DNA of 64,000 bases, taken from Kappaphycus alvarezii. Taxonomy: Eukaryota > Rhodophyta > Florideophyceae > Gigartinales > Solieriaceae. Below, in pieces: positions 9,982-19,747 of the stretch (positions are counted from its first letter, which is position 1; each line of letters opens with the position of its first letter). The notes beneath the pieces were generated by a model, which was not told where the DNA came from, ran no database searches, and was given only the letters and a program-made list of their open reading frames with translations. The DNA is taken from the NCBI GenBank assembly GCA_002205965.3, contig NADL03000560.1, positions 124,001-188,000 of the forward strand. Reading direction: 5' to 3'. The position numbers were made by a program, and so were the translations under genes.

Positions 9982-12046
9982 ATGCGGCAGACCGGGTGGG
10001 ATAAGGACGTATCTCCCTATCACGATGGTGAACGTGAGCTCCATAAACGGCTGGGCGCAGAGACGAGCAAGACCAGACGGGGCGTGCGATCCATCGGTCA
10101 TTTATGCCGCGGCAGCATCGCGATTTTTTTGAACGGCTGCCTTTTTTCATTGCTGGTAGCTTGGACAGCGAGGGATGGCCGTGGGCGTCCATCCTTTTCG
10201 GCCCTCCGGGTTTCCTCCGGACGCCCTCCGATCGACGGCTGACCATCGACGCGGGCTGGATTGACCACGATCCCTTCTTGGCCAACGCCACGCCAGGAGC
10301 TCCGGTGGGCTTTCTCGGGATCGAGTTACCAACGCGTCGTCGTAACCGGATGAACGGCAATGTTGGCTCAAACGACGGGTTGGTCTCCGTCGATGTTGTG
10401 CAATCGTATGGCAACTGCCCTCAATACATTTACTCTCGGGATTTCGAAGAAATACGTAATCCCCGCACCAGGTTCACCCCCGAGATCGAGCGATTCGAGA
10501 CGCTGCCTGATCATATCGTGACGTTGATCGAACGCTCTGACGTATTCTACGTCGCCAGCGTGAATCTCGAAGCCGACCTCAACACCAATGGCGGTGCTGA
10601 TGTGAACCACCGGGGCGGCAAACCTGGCTTTGTCCGCGTCCAGGACAACACCTTAACCATACCCGACTTCATAGGAAATTTCGCATTCAGCACTTTGGGT
10701 AATTTTCTTGTCTACCCAAAAGCCGGACTGCTTTTCATCGATCCTGATAAAGGTGATTTAATCCAGTTAACAGGAAGAACCGAGGTCCTTTGGGATAAGG
10801 ATCGCGAGGTCGAGGCATTTCGCGGGGCGGAAAGGGCCTGGCGATTCCATCTCGATCATGGCCACATGCTCAAAGCAGCGGCGCCCTACCGTTGGTCTGG
10901 GGGAGAACTATCACCCCATTCGGCGCTGACCGGCGACTGGGCCGAAGCGACGGCGATCTTAAATGCCCAGGACAGTGCTGAGACTTGGCGAGATTTTCGA
11001 ATCGCGAAGGTTGTTGACGAATCGAGCGTCATCAAGTCGTTTCATCTGATTCCGGAGGATGAAGGGCCTTTAATCCCCTTCAAACCGGGGCAATTTCTGA
11101 CTCTTCAAGTCCATCACGACGGCGCAGGTACGACCTTGACGCGAACCTACACCGTTTCTTCCGCGCCGTCGGATCCGTTCTACCGGATATCCGTCAAGCG
11201 CGAAGGGATGGTCTCGTCGTATCTCCACGATCGCGTCGGCGAAGGTTCAACGTTGAAGATCCGACCTCCCAAAGGTGATTTTTGGCTTGATACCGCAGAG
11301 AAACGGCCAGCGGTTCTCCTTGCAGGCGGCGTCGGTATCACACCGATGGTGTCGATGGCGCGGCAGGCATTAACCGACTTGTTCGCGCGTCGTCACATGC
11401 GGTCGATAACGCTGATCCATGCGGCGCGAACAGTGAAGCAGCGTGCATTTGCCGCTGAGCTGAAAACTCTGCAAACCGCGAGCCAGAATCGCCTGCGCTA
11501 TTTCTCGGTGATCGATGAGCCTGCTCCTGACGACCAAGAGGGGCACGACTTCCACGAGGCGGGTTTCGTTTCAGCAGACTTGCTTCAAAGTCTGCTTGCC
11601 CTGGATGACTACGACTTCTACCTCTGTGGCCCCCGCCGTTCATGCAAATCATGTACGACACCCTCCTCGACCTCGGCGTACGTGACAGCCGGATCCAAGC
11701 CGAGGGATTTGGGCCAGCATCGATCACGCGTCGACGCTTAGATCCGGACCCACGGAGACGGGACACTCCCGCGGCGGCTTCACAAGCCTCGGTCACCTTT
11801 GTGGCATCGAAGAAAGTCGCTCAATGGACCGAAGATCAAGGAAGCCTGCTCGAATTCGCTGAATCTCAGGGCTTGAATCCGGCTTTTGGCTGCCGCGGCG
11901 GCGCCTGTGGGAGCTGCGCAACACGACTCGTCTCGGGCCAGGTAACTTACCTCAAAGAGCCGACATTTGACGTCGCGAACGACCGGGTCCTGATCTGTTG
12001 TTCAGTACCGGCAGCCGAAGGCGGTCCATTAGCGCTAGAGCTTTAG
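9982..12046 (+). CDS. PNPOx-like / FNR-like / 2Fe-2S ferredoxin fusion oxidoreductase (frameshifted)
   Basis: Three-part flavoprotein of ~688 residues. N-terminal: pyridoxamine-phosphate-oxidase-like split barrel (VSPYHDGERELHKRLGAE, then MPRQHRDFFERLPFF and FIGNFAFSTLGNFLVYPKAG). Middle: ferredoxin-reductase/flavohaem-like FAD and NAD domain (PFKPGQFLTLQV, RTYTVSSAPSD, LLAGGVGITPMVSMARQAL, YDFYLCGP). C-terminal: plant-type 2Fe-2S ferredoxin with CRGGACGSCATRL and a final Cys in LICCSVPA. Breaks at 10101-10103 (TTT where TTTT restores HFMPRQH) and 11630-11634 (five C where six restore CGPPPFMQIMYD). The start at 9982 has GAGGAG six bases upstream. Electron flow is probably NAD(P)H to FAD to Fe-S; the final acceptor is unknown. 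Confidence 0.85.
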
Positions 12047-12050
12047 GCGA

Positions 12051-12068
12051 CTCCGAAGCCGTTCGGAG
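12051..12068. terminator. Hairpin between convergent genes
   Basis: Perfect 7-base inverted repeat (CTCCGAA/TTCGGAG) with a GCCG loop, five bases after the flavoprotein stop and upstream of the SDR stop on the other strand. No T-run follows on either strand, so it may be a weak bidirectional terminator or only an RNA-stabilising hairpin. Confidence 0.4.
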
Positions 12069-12110
12069 CAACGATCCAGCCCCGGAGTCATCGAGAGCTC
12101 CTAGAAGAAC

Positions 12111-12880
12111 TTAATGGCGACCGGCCGTCACCCCGCCGTCGACGGGCAAGACCGTGCCGGTGATCCACCCCGCTTCCGCACTGGCGAAAAACAGCGCCGC
12201 TTCAGCAACGTCGGAAGGCTGACCATTGCGACCGAGCGGATGGAATGCATTGAAGCTCGTAGCGTCTCAGCTACCTCCTTTTCGGTCATGAAGGTGGTGT
12301 AGACCGGGGTTTCCACCACCGCAGGAGCCACGGCGTTGATCCGAATGTTCTCCGGAGCCAGCTCGATCGCGAGATTGCGAACCATGGCGTGAACGCCCGC
12401 ATTGGCCGCGGAATACGCCGCCGATGGCGTCGCCCCCACGGCTTGTAGGGCCCAGAGCGAGCCGGTGTGGACGATAACGCCGCCGCCGCGCTTTTTCATC
12501 GCTTTGGCAGCGGCTTGCGCGGCGAAAAATTTACCCTTCAAAATGGTATCGAGGAACCAATCGTAGTCGCTCTCATCGAGCTCAAGAAAGGGCTTCGGCT
12601 TAAAAACACCGGCATTGTTGAAGAGAATATCAAGACCGCCAAACCTCGCCTCCGCTGCCTCAACCAACGCCGTTGCCGTGGAGACTTGGCCGATATCGCC
12701 CGCGACGGTGACGACTTTTGCGCCACTCGGATCAATGCCACGAGCCGCAGTTTTGAGCTTAGCCTGGTCCCGACCTCCGATCACGACCGAGCCTCCCTGG
12801 CTCACAAAACGTCGCGCGATCTCCTGTCCGATGCCCGAGCTCCCTCCGGTAACGATACCCACTTTATGATCAAAACGCAT
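12111..12880 (-). CDS. SDR-family oxidoreductase (one frameshift)
   Basis: Short-chain dehydrogenase/reductase of ~256 residues. It shows the cofactor loop [12 protein letters not shown], the NNAG motif (ILFNNAGVF), catalytic Ser in [10 protein letters not shown], and a YSAANAG stretch where YxxxK would normally stand; the lysine position is occupied by Asn, so activity is open. The tail continues in another frame after about 12265 ([19 protein letters not shown], then [14 protein letters not shown]). The ATG at 12880 follows GGGAGTCTGAA, a better ribosome site than the upstream ATG. It is divergent from the TetR gene, and an operator-like palindrome sits in its promoter region. Confidence 0.85.
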
Positions 12881-12923
12881 TTCAGACTCCCTTACGATTA
12901 AAGCATTCAAAGATCATGCTATT

Positions 12924-12943
12924 TATCTACCGATAGGTAGATA
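12924..12943. promoter_or_regulatory. Palindromic operator candidate O1 for the TetR-type regulator
   Basis: Perfect inverted repeat TATCTACC-GATA-GGTAGATA, 8-base arms with a 4-base centre, 44 bases upstream of the leftward SDR start. A related copy lies in front of the tetR gene. TetR-family repressors commonly bind such sites in the divergent intergenic region, so autoregulation and control of the SDR are the simple reading. Confidence 0.7.
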
Positions 12944-13037
12944 ACTTCATCCGACGTGCGCCCTCTGTCAAGTCGATTCGCATCCCAAGGGATCAAAACC
13001 TGAACTCAGCCGAAAATGCGTCCCGAAGCCGTTATTC

Positions 13038-13065
13038 TTGACAGCTACCTACCTGGAGATAGACT
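13038..13065 (+). promoter_or_regulatory. tetR promoter with embedded second operator copy O2
   Basis: A consensus -35 (TTGACA, 13038-13043) is followed at 16-base spacing by a weak -10 (TAGACT, 13060-13065). Between and over them lies TACCTACCTGGAGATAGACT (13046-13065), which matches 14 of 20 positions of the perfect palindrome at 12924-12943. A repressor bound here would cover the promoter of tetR and the genes after it. Confidence 0.6.
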
Positions 13066-13080
13066 AAGGCGCGGCACACC

Positions 13081-13607
13081 ATGGATAAGCGAACGGAAAT
13101 TCTCGATGCTGCCGAACGGCGCGCCCGGTTGAGTGGTTACTGCGGTTTCAGTTTTCGTCAGGTTGCCGAGGATGTCGGGATCAAGAGCGCAAGCGTACAT
13201 TACCATTTCCCGACCAAGGAGAAACTCGGGGAAGCATTGACTGACCGTTACATCCAAAAAGCGATGGAGGCGCTCGGTGATGCGCGAAGCGTCACGCCCG
13301 AAGAGGCTTTCGACCGTATCTCCGGCCTATTCCTGAACAGTCATGAATCAGACGACTTAATGTGTCTCTGCGGGGTCTTCGGGCAGAATCTGCCGCGCTC
13401 CCCGACTGTGTTCGTATTCCCGTAGGCCGCTTCTTCGACCACGTGATCGACTGGTTGACGATTGCCCTGCCAGGGGAGGACTGCAGGGCACAAGCTCAGC
13501 TCATCGTCGCTTGCCTCGAAGGGGCGCTCATCATCACCCGAGCGGGCGACGATCCCGAGCGGCTGCGAACCATGGTCGACGATCTGCGCAGAGAACGTTT
13601 GGGTTGA
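13081..13607 (+). CDS. TetR/AcrR-family transcriptional regulator (one frameshift)
   Basis: About 175 residues. The N-terminal helix-turn-helix reads FSFRQVAEDVGIKSASVHYHF then PTKEKLGEALTDRY, the classical TetR layout at residues ~20-60. The C-terminal ligand domain continues after a break near 13370-13390 (RIPVGRFFDHVIDWLTIALP, QLIVACLEGALIITRAGDD). It is divergent from one SDR and followed by a second SDR and an amine oxidase, with two operator-like palindromes upstream. The inducer is probably a substrate of those oxidoreductases. Confidence 0.85.
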
Positions 13608-13618
13608 GAGGTAAACCA

Positions 13619-14302
13619 ATGACAGCTCCACGAGATTTAGCTCTAGTTGCCGGGGCAGGTCCAGGCCTGGGAACTGCCTTACTGCGATGCTTCGAAAATG
13701 AGGGGATGAAGGCCGTCGGATTGAGTCGGTCAGGCCGAAACCGAAGCGATCTTGATATCCGCCGATGTGATCTCAGCGACAGCGACGCACTGGCATCGTC
13801 GCTCGATGAGCTCATGGAGGAATTCGGCGCACCCAAAATCGTCGTCCACAATCCGGCGAAGTTGGTCATCGCTCCACTCGCTGCAACCCCGCTGGATGAT
13901 TTTGAAGGGTGTTGGCGTGCCATGGTCTTCAGCGCGGCCGCCCTCGCTCGAGCCACACTCCAACCGATGGTCCAGGCTGGTGGCGGGTCGTTTATCGTAT
14001 CGGGCGCGACGGCAAGCATCCGCGGAGGGAGCAAATTTGCGGCCTTCTCATCGGCCAAATTCGCCTTGCGCGGCTTGACCCAAGCACTCGCGCGCGAGTT
14101 CCAACCGGCCGGAGTTCACGTTGTGCACATGCTGCTTGATGGGATCATCGACTCCGAGCGAAGTCGCGCTCACCACGACCTCGATCCGTCCAAAATGATC
14201 CGGCCGCAAGAGCTTGCCACCGCCTACTGGCAGGTTTCACAGCAACCCCCTTCAGCGTGGACCCACGAGATGGACTTTCGTCCGCAACCCGAGCGTTTTT
14301 GA
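13619..14302 (+). CDS. SDR-family oxidoreductase
   Basis: Intact 227-residue short-chain dehydrogenase-like protein. The cofactor loop is AGAGPGLGTALL; the usual NNAG is replaced by HNPAK; Ser in FIVSGATASIRG is followed by FSSAKFALRGLTQALARE, where F replaces the catalytic Tyr of YxxxK but the Lys is kept. The missing Tyr suggests an atypical or non-catalytic member. The ATG has GAGAGG upstream; the stop overlaps the next ATG (TGATG). It lies in the tetR operon between the regulator and a flavin amine oxidase. Confidence 0.82.
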   Translation: MTAPRDLALVAGAGPGLGTALLRCFENEGMKAVGLSRSGRNRSDLDIRRCDLSDSDALASSLDELMEEFGAPKIVVHNPAKLVIAPLAATPLDDFEGCWRAMVFSAAALARATLQPMVQAGGGSFIVSGATASIRGGSKFAAFSSAKFALRGLTQALAREFQPAGVHVVHMLLDGIIDSERSRAHHDLDPSKMIRPQELATAYWQVSQQPPSAWTHEMDFRPQPERF

Positions 14303-15348
14303 TGCGCACCGACATTGCGATCGTCGGCGGCGGGTTAGCGGGCCTCGCACTGGCCCGACGGCTGTATCAGGCCGGCACCGACTTCCGGCTATTCGAGGCC
14401 AAAGGCCAGCTAGGCGGCAGAATTCTCACGCAGTGCGCCGCGGGTGCGTCGCTGGATCTCGGCCCAGCCTGGTTTTGGGGCGGTCAGCAACGCATGATCT
14501 CGCTCGTCGCAGAACTCGGTTTGACGCGTTTGAGTCAATATGCCGAAGGAGCCAACGTTTTTGAAGATGGGCGGGGTCGAGTCCGCTATGGCCAAGGATT
14601 GGTGTCGATGGCCGGATCATGGCGAATTGAAGGGGGAACCGCGAGATTGGCCGCAGCTGTGGCCGATGCTTTGCCGTCGCATACGATCCACACCGATATG
14701 CCGATAACCGCAGCGCGCTCTGACGGTACCCTCACCTTCGCCGACGGGCGCCAATGCGTGGCACAGCGTATTGTGCTCACCATGCCACCGCGGATCGCGG
14801 CGAAGAGGTTGGATATCCCGGAATTAGGCCAGGCTGCGTTGGCGGCGATGGAGGCCATACCGACGTGGATGGCTGGCTACGCGAAGTTTTTTGCGGTGTA
14901 TGAATGTCCGTTCTGGCGCGAACAGGGTTTGTCTGGCGACGCATTCAGCCAGCATGGGCCTCTGGTGGAGATCCACGACGCCTCCTCTGGGCTGCAGGGG
15001 GCCCCAGGGGTCTTATTCGGTTTTGTCGGGGTCTCCCCAAACGAGCGTGAGGGACACGACGAGCAACTCCAGCACGAAGCCATCGCCCAGCTCGGGAGAC
15101 TCTTCGGCGCCCAGGCGGCTGCACCGCTCGCTGTGCACTACAAGGATTGGTCGACGGATGCTTTCGTAGCCGTCGCCGCTGATCGCTTAGCTCCCAAATA
15201 CCACCCGCGCTACCGCTTGCCCGACGTACTCCGCCGTTTATGGAATGATCGGCTGATCCTATGCGGCAGTGAAACCGCCCCTGATTATGGAGGGTTTATG
15301 GAAGGTGCCCTGAGCGCAGCACAGGCCGTCGCTCAGCGACTCATCTGA
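14302..15348 (+). CDS. Flavin-dependent amine oxidase / FAD-dependent oxidoreductase
   Basis: Intact 348-residue protein with the FAD-binding GG motif (DIAIVGGGLAGLALARRLY), ATG loop LGGRILTQ, and the C-terminal FAD motif LCGSETAPDYGGFMEGALSA. The domain order matches monoamine-oxidase-like flavoproteins, which oxidise amines or related C-H bonds, though it is shorter than typical MAOs (~450). The ATG overlaps the SDR stop by one base, giving translational coupling. The substrate is unknown; an SDR next to it could act on the carbonyl product. Confidence 0.85.
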   Translation: MRTDIAIVGGGLAGLALARRLYQAGTDFRLFEAKGQLGGRILTQCAAGASLDLGPAWFWGGQQRMISLVAELGLTRLSQYAEGANVFEDGRGRVRYGQGLVSMAGSWRIEGGTARLAAAVADALPSHTIHTDMPITAARSDGTLTFADGRQCVAQRIVLTMPPRIAAKRLDIPELGQAALAAMEAIPTWMAGYAKFFAVYECPFWREQGLSGDAFSQHGPLVEIHDASSGLQGAPGVLFGFVGVSPNEREGHDEQLQHEAIAQLGRLFGAQAAAPLAVHYKDWSTDAFVAVAADRLAPKYHPRYRLPDVLRRLWNDRLILCGSETAPDYGGFMEGALSAAQAVAQRLI

Positions 15349-15527
15349 ACCTTAATCACGTGATCCATCATCGCTGCCCTGCCCGGGTGTTGACCGCATC
15401 GATGCACCGAAGCCGACGTCCTTTCTCGATTTCGAAACCCACATGGTTCGTGGCGCCGTGCCGAGCCGCCGTATTCAATGAAACTTGCGGGGTACTTGGG
15501 AGACATTTAAGGAGGTGCTCGAAAACC
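15349..15527. other. Gap before the TolC gene
   Basis: No gene recognised. Its end contains AAGGAGG at 15509-15515, the best ribosome site of the area, 12 bases before the ATG at 15528. Confidence 0.35.
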
Positions 15528-16948
15528 ATGCCTGCCCCCCCAAAAAGCAAACGATCGCCCCCCCGTCAAAAACGTGTCCTCGGAGAAGCGTACTCAGTTC
15601 AGTTTGGCGCCGATGGCTGATGCCTAGCGTTATCTTTTGCATCATTTCGGGCGCAACCGGCGTTCGTGCTCAAACCCGCTTTGACGATCTCGACGTCGAT
15701 CGATGTGTAGCCATTGCGCTCGACCGAAGCGCTCGGATCGACGAGGTTGAGGCCCAGGTTGAGGTCTACCGAGCTCGTTTGCGAGAAGTGCAATCGATAT
15801 TCTACCCCAAGCTTCAAGGTCTCGCGTTTATCGCGCCGATGTACAGCGTCTCTGGCAACCAGGTCGATGCCGACGTCAATTTTGAACGCCTTTCCGATTG
15901 GGGACCTTACCTCAACTTCGAAGCGACGATGACTCAGGCGATCTACACCTTCGGTCGGGCAGCCGCCGGAGAACGTGCCGCCGAGGAAAGGATCCGCGTC
16001 GAACAGGCGCGGGTGCGCGAGGCCCAAAATATTCTCGCCAAAGAGGTTCGGCGTTTCTATTTCCAGTACTTCTTCACCGAGAGTATTCGACCCACCCTCA
16101 AACAAGCCCAAGAAGTTCTAGCCGAAGCGCTAAACCGCGCCGAAGAGGCCTACGAGCGTGCCTCCGGCGAGGTGACCTATTCGGACTTGAGCCGGCTTCG
16201 TTTCGCGGAGGTCGAAGTTTCAAAGCTCGAGGTCTTCTTGGAGAGCGCCGCTCGGGTGCTCTTGGCCGCCCTCAAGCACACCATGGGTTTAGCCAACGAC
16301 GTCGTTCTCGCTTTTGAAGCTGAACGGTTGCCCGATTTGCCGGAGCGCAAGCTCGAAAGCGAAGAAGAACTCGTCTCACAAGCGATGAACAATCGTCCAG
16401 AGTGGCGTCAGCTTGCGTCGGGTAAACGGGCGTTCGAGCATCTCGAGGACGCTGAATTGCGCTCGAATTTTCCGGTTCTCGGGATCGCAGGCCGCGTCGG
16501 CGCGGCGTGGACACCAACGCGCGACAACAACAGCAACCCCTATGCCCGGGATCCGTACAATGAATTCTCCGGCGGCCTTGCCCTAGCTCTTCTCTTCGAC
16601 CTCGATCCTGAGCGAAGCCTAGCTCGCGCTGAATCCACCCGGGCCGAGCGCAAAACCCTAGAAGCGCTCGAGCGCTTTGCCACCACCGGGATCCCCCTCC
16701 AGGTTCGGCAAGCCCGAGCCGACATCGTGCGTTTTCGCTCCGTAACGAAACTCGCACAGGATGGGATCAAGATCACTCGCAAGTGGCTGACGTTCGCGGC
16801 CAGCGGCTACCAGACCGGCGCTACCGAAGCCCGCGATCTCCTCGAAGGTTTGGCCGCCTACATCGAGTCGCGACGCTCCTATTACGACGGCCTGCGTAGC
16901 TACCACATCGCTCACGCAGACCTAACCTACGCCCTGGGGAAACGCTGA
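15528..16948 (+). CDS. TolC-family outer-membrane efflux protein
   Basis: Outer-membrane channel of a tripartite export system. Clear frame from at least the ATG at 15620, opening with a signal peptide (MPSVIFCIISGATGVRAQ); mature part ~425 residues with paired long amphipathic helices (LDRSARIDEVEAQVEVYRARL, QARVREAQNILAKEVRRFY) as in TolC repeats. The ATG at 15528 with AAGGAGG upstream is in another frame and starts MPAPPKSKRSPPRQKR. A one-base loss in the C-runs near 15535 or 15560 would join it to the main frame as a basic N-region; otherwise translation starts at 15620. No membrane-fusion or pump gene is adjacent. Confidence 0.85.
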
Positions 16949-16985
16949 AACGATACCTCTGAGAAATCAGGAAAGTGCTCCGAGC

Positions 16986-17648
16986 TTGGCAGAATTTGAC
17001 GCAGATCATCCTAACGATGCTGATGTATCGCCTGACGACGTTGTCAGCTTGATAGAGCTGTACTTCTCCTTGGATGAGCCCCTCGAACGTGATGCCTGCC
17101 TCGATGATCTAGCGCGCAGCGACCTGCCTCTGGTCACCGAGTTCTTTCAAGCGGTCCTGGAGCATGACGAGGACGAGTATATCCGCATTGAGGTGGCCGC
17201 TGAGCTCGCCCGCCGTGGCGACCCCAGAGGACGCGCGGCATTAGATGCGGTTCTCGAGGAGCCGGATGCTGACGGGCTATTTGTCTGCGCCCTCGCGTCG
17301 TTGGTTAAACTCGATGGGCAGACACTCTACCCCCGCCTGGCCGAACTGTGGAAAAACGGTGGCCTTAGCGCCGAGCATACCGTCGAAGTCCTCGCCGCCA
17401 TGGAATCGGTAGATCCGAAACGTGCGATGGATGACTTCGTCCAGGCGATCTCCGAGATCAGCGCTGCCGATGAGTTTTTCGAAGAGCAATTCGAGACCAT
17501 GGCCCTGGCATTTGTTCGCCAAGAACATCGAGTGGCTCTAGCCACCGTCGAGGACTTGGGCAAACGCTTATCTCGCTTCGATATACCCGACGAAGAACAA
17601 CGCGAGTTGATCGAGCTCGTCGAGGAAGCATGTGCCTTGCTTCGCTAG
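16986..17648 (+). CDS. HEAT-repeat-like acidic protein
   Basis: Intact, ~220 residues, strongly acidic (DADHPNDADVSPDD at the start). Alpha-helical repeats such as IRIEVAAELARRGDPRGRAAL and FVCALASLVKLDGQTLYPRLA have the HEAT/armadillo pattern of scaffold proteins. No catalytic motif. The annotated start is TTG 16986; a GTG at 16974 is in frame but sits directly on the AGGAAA ribosome-site candidate. It follows tolC by 37 bases and converges on nadK, overlapping its 3' end by 4 bases. Function unknown. Confidence 0.7.
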   Translation: MAEFDADHPNDADVSPDDVVSLIELYFSLDEPLERDACLDDLARSDLPLVTEFFQAVLEHDEDEYIRIEVAAELARRGDPRGRAALDAVLEEPDADGLFVCALASLVKLDGQTLYPRLAELWKNGGLSAEHTVEVLAAMESVDPKRAMDDFVQAISEISAADEFFEEQFETMALAFVRQEHRVALATVEDLGKRLSRFDIPDEEQRELIELVEEACALLR

Positions 17649-18531
17649 CTGGGCTCCGCGCAGCGAGGCGCAACCAACGCGGGTTCACCCCAACCGAGCT
17701 TCTCGCGCAAGGTCTGAAAGTAACTGCGCCACGGAGCTGTAAGCAACCGACATGGGACCGTCGCCGGCTTAACCTCGAGACAATCACCAGGGTAGGCCTC
17801 GATGCCGATCTGACCATCGAGTGTTGCCGAAACATTTCGTCCGCCGGCGACGGTGATGCGTATGGGAAGATCATTAGCAACAACGAATGGCCTTTGGGTA
17901 AGCGAATGAGGGCTGATCGGAGTGATCGCAATCGCTTGAAGTCCGGGCGTCAAGATCGAACCGCCAGCGGCCATAGAATACGCGGTGGAGCCCGTTGGGG
18001 TGGCGATAACCACTCCGTCCCCGCGCAAAGTTGTTACGAGATCACCGCCGCGCTCGATGCGGTACTCCGACAAACGCGCCATCTTTGTCGGGGTGAGCGC
18101 GGCATCATTGAGTATTCTGCGCGATATCAGCTGCTGCTTCCCACGCCAGACCGTCGCATCGAGTCGAATACGATCAACGTAAGGTAACTCACCACCGAGA
18201 GCTCGAGGCAACGCACGACGCAACTCATCGACCGAGAACGCCGCCATAAAACCCAAGCGGCCCAAGTTAACTCCGAGGATCGGTACCACCCGACCCGGCA
18301 ACAGCGAAGCGGCATGGATCAACGTTCCATCCCCCCCAGGACGACAACGAGCTCCGATAACGCCTCAAACTCGGAGCCACTCACTCGCGTCACGCCTACA
18401 GGCAACGCAACCGTGGGTTCCTCGACGGTGAGCCATCGAGAAGCTGGCACAAGCTGAAGGAGCTGTTTGAATGCTTGGTGGGCCCCGTCATGGCCATGCT
18501 TCATGACGACGCCGAGTGTTGTCACCATCAT
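17645..18531 (-). CDS. nadK: NAD kinase (one frameshift)
   Basis: Cytoplasmic ATP/polyphosphate-dependent kinase making NADP+ from NAD+, ~295 residues, normal length. The N-terminus is VTTLGVVMKHGHDGA; the GGDGT signature is broken: LVVVLGG is followed in another frame by LIHAASLLPG, with a run of 7 C on the plus strand at 18331-18337 where 8 would give GGDGTL. Then GVNLGRLGFMAAFS and the NAD-binding TPTGSTAYSMAAGGSIL are intact. The ATG pair at 18531/18528 precedes VTTLG. Only the frameshift is odd; the motifs are conserved. Confidence 0.92.
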
Positions 18532-18659
18532 CGGTATCCTCTCGCGCTCGCCGGCCTGGCGCAAGAATTTCCGCTGCGATTCCTGAAAGATCCGCGAAGA
18601 ACTCAGCAAGACCTACTCAGCCTCTAAATGGCCTTGAACACCGCAACCCGTCGACGAGA

Positions 18660-19631
18660 TCAACGTTCGAGGTTCGCCTGATTCCTGGGTCGATAGACAT
18701 AGTTGACGTGTTGGTAGAGACAGATCCGATTTCTTCCACTTAGTTTTGCCTGGTGCAGGGCCTCACCGGCAAAGCCAATGAGTTGCTCGACTCGATGGAC
18801 GTTCTTGTTCGGGTAAAACGAGATGCCAACCGATATCGTGATGGGCACATCATCGCCGTCGTGGTCGAAGCCATGCTGGCTCACCGAGCGCCATACCCGC
18901 TCAGCTACCGACAGCGAGCCTGTGAAGTGCGTCCGTGGCAGAATGACAGTGAATTCCCCACCGCCGGAGCGCGCGCAAATATCGACTTCCCGCACGGTCT
19001 CTTGGATCAGCCTCGCCAACTCCATAAGTACCCGATCACCAAAGATATGGCCATGGCGATCATTGACTGGCCTGAAATGATCGACATCGATCAGCAAAAC
19101 GGAGAGCGGTTCGTTATAGCGCTGAGCGCGTACAAATTCATCCCGCAGGCGATTATCCATCGCACGTCGGTTGAAGAGACCCGTGAGGTCATCGACCATG
19201 TTCAGCGCTTCGAGTTCGCGTCGTTTCGCCTTCACCCTATCCTGAAGGGCCTTGATGCGCAGCATGGACCCGACTCGAGCCTGGAGCTCCAAAGGGCTAT
19301 AAGGTTTGGCGAGATAGTCGTCGGCGCCGAGTTTCAGCCCGGTCACCTTGGATTCGATATCTCCTCTGATAGTCACCAAGATAATGGGCATGAAGTTGTC
19401 ATTGGCGTCTGACTTGAGGAGGCGGCAGACCTCAAGGCCGTTCATTCTCGGCATCATCACGTCGAGTATGAGCAGGTCTGGCGGAGACTCACGCACCCGT
19501 TCGACCGCCTCAACACCGTCGGATGCGGTTTCTACAATGCAGTTCAAGCCCTCGAGCGAACTCTCAACCAAGCGTAAGTTTGCCGCGTTGTCGTCGACAA
19601 CCAAGATACGAGGCGCGGCATCCAGGTCCAC
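18660..19631 (-). CDS. Response regulator with degenerate GGDEF domain (PleD-like)
   Basis: Receiver domain at residues ~8-125 (ILVVDDNAANLRLVE, phospho-acceptor Asp in LLILDVMMPRMNG, Lys in YLAKPYSPLEL) joined to a GGDEF domain (VDDLTGLFNRRAMDNRL, IDVDHFRPVNDRHGHIFGD). The active loop reads GGGEF, not GGDEF/GGEEF, while the upstream RxxD inhibitory site (REVD) is kept. Diguanylate cyclases need the acidic third residue for metal binding, so c-di-GMP synthesis is doubtful; binding through the I-site remains possible. The start is GTG 19631 with GGGAGG upstream; the frame is open to an ATG at 19769. Divergent from the MerR-TPR gene. Confidence 0.85.
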   Translation of the reverse strand: MDLDAAPRILVVDDNAANLRLVESSLEGLNCIVETASDGVEAVERVRESPPDLLILDVMMPRMNGLEVCRLLKSDANDNFMPIILVTIRGDIESKVTGLKLGADDYLAKPYSPLELQARVGSMLRIKALQDRVKAKRRELEALNMVDDLTGLFNRRAMDNRLRDEFVRAQRYNEPLSVLLIDVDHFRPVNDRHGHIFGDRVLMELARLIQETVREVDICARSGGGEFTVILPRTHFTGSLSVAERVWRSVSQHGFDHDGDDVPITISVGISFYPNKNVHRVEQLIGFAGEALHQAKLSGRNRICLYQHVNYVYRPRNQANLER

Positions 19632-19747
19632 GATCCCATCCCTCCCGAGCAGCGCACGTAGACTCCAACGGATAATTCCTTCGCGACTATAGCACGCTTG
19701 GCTCACGATTTCCTTTTCTGTCAGACCGTCATGGGACCGTTCGTGCG

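Noticed and set aside
9869..10414. Minus-strand frames, one faintly like a uracil-DNA-glycosylase tail (IVIGRYV)
   Set aside because: They overlap the well-supported N-terminus of the PNPOx fusion and lack any further glycosylase motif.
15360..15620. Separate small protein gene before tolC
   Set aside because: The part after ATG 15528 with a strong ribosome site reads like the basic N-region of the TolC signal peptide displaced by one base; the part before has no gene features.
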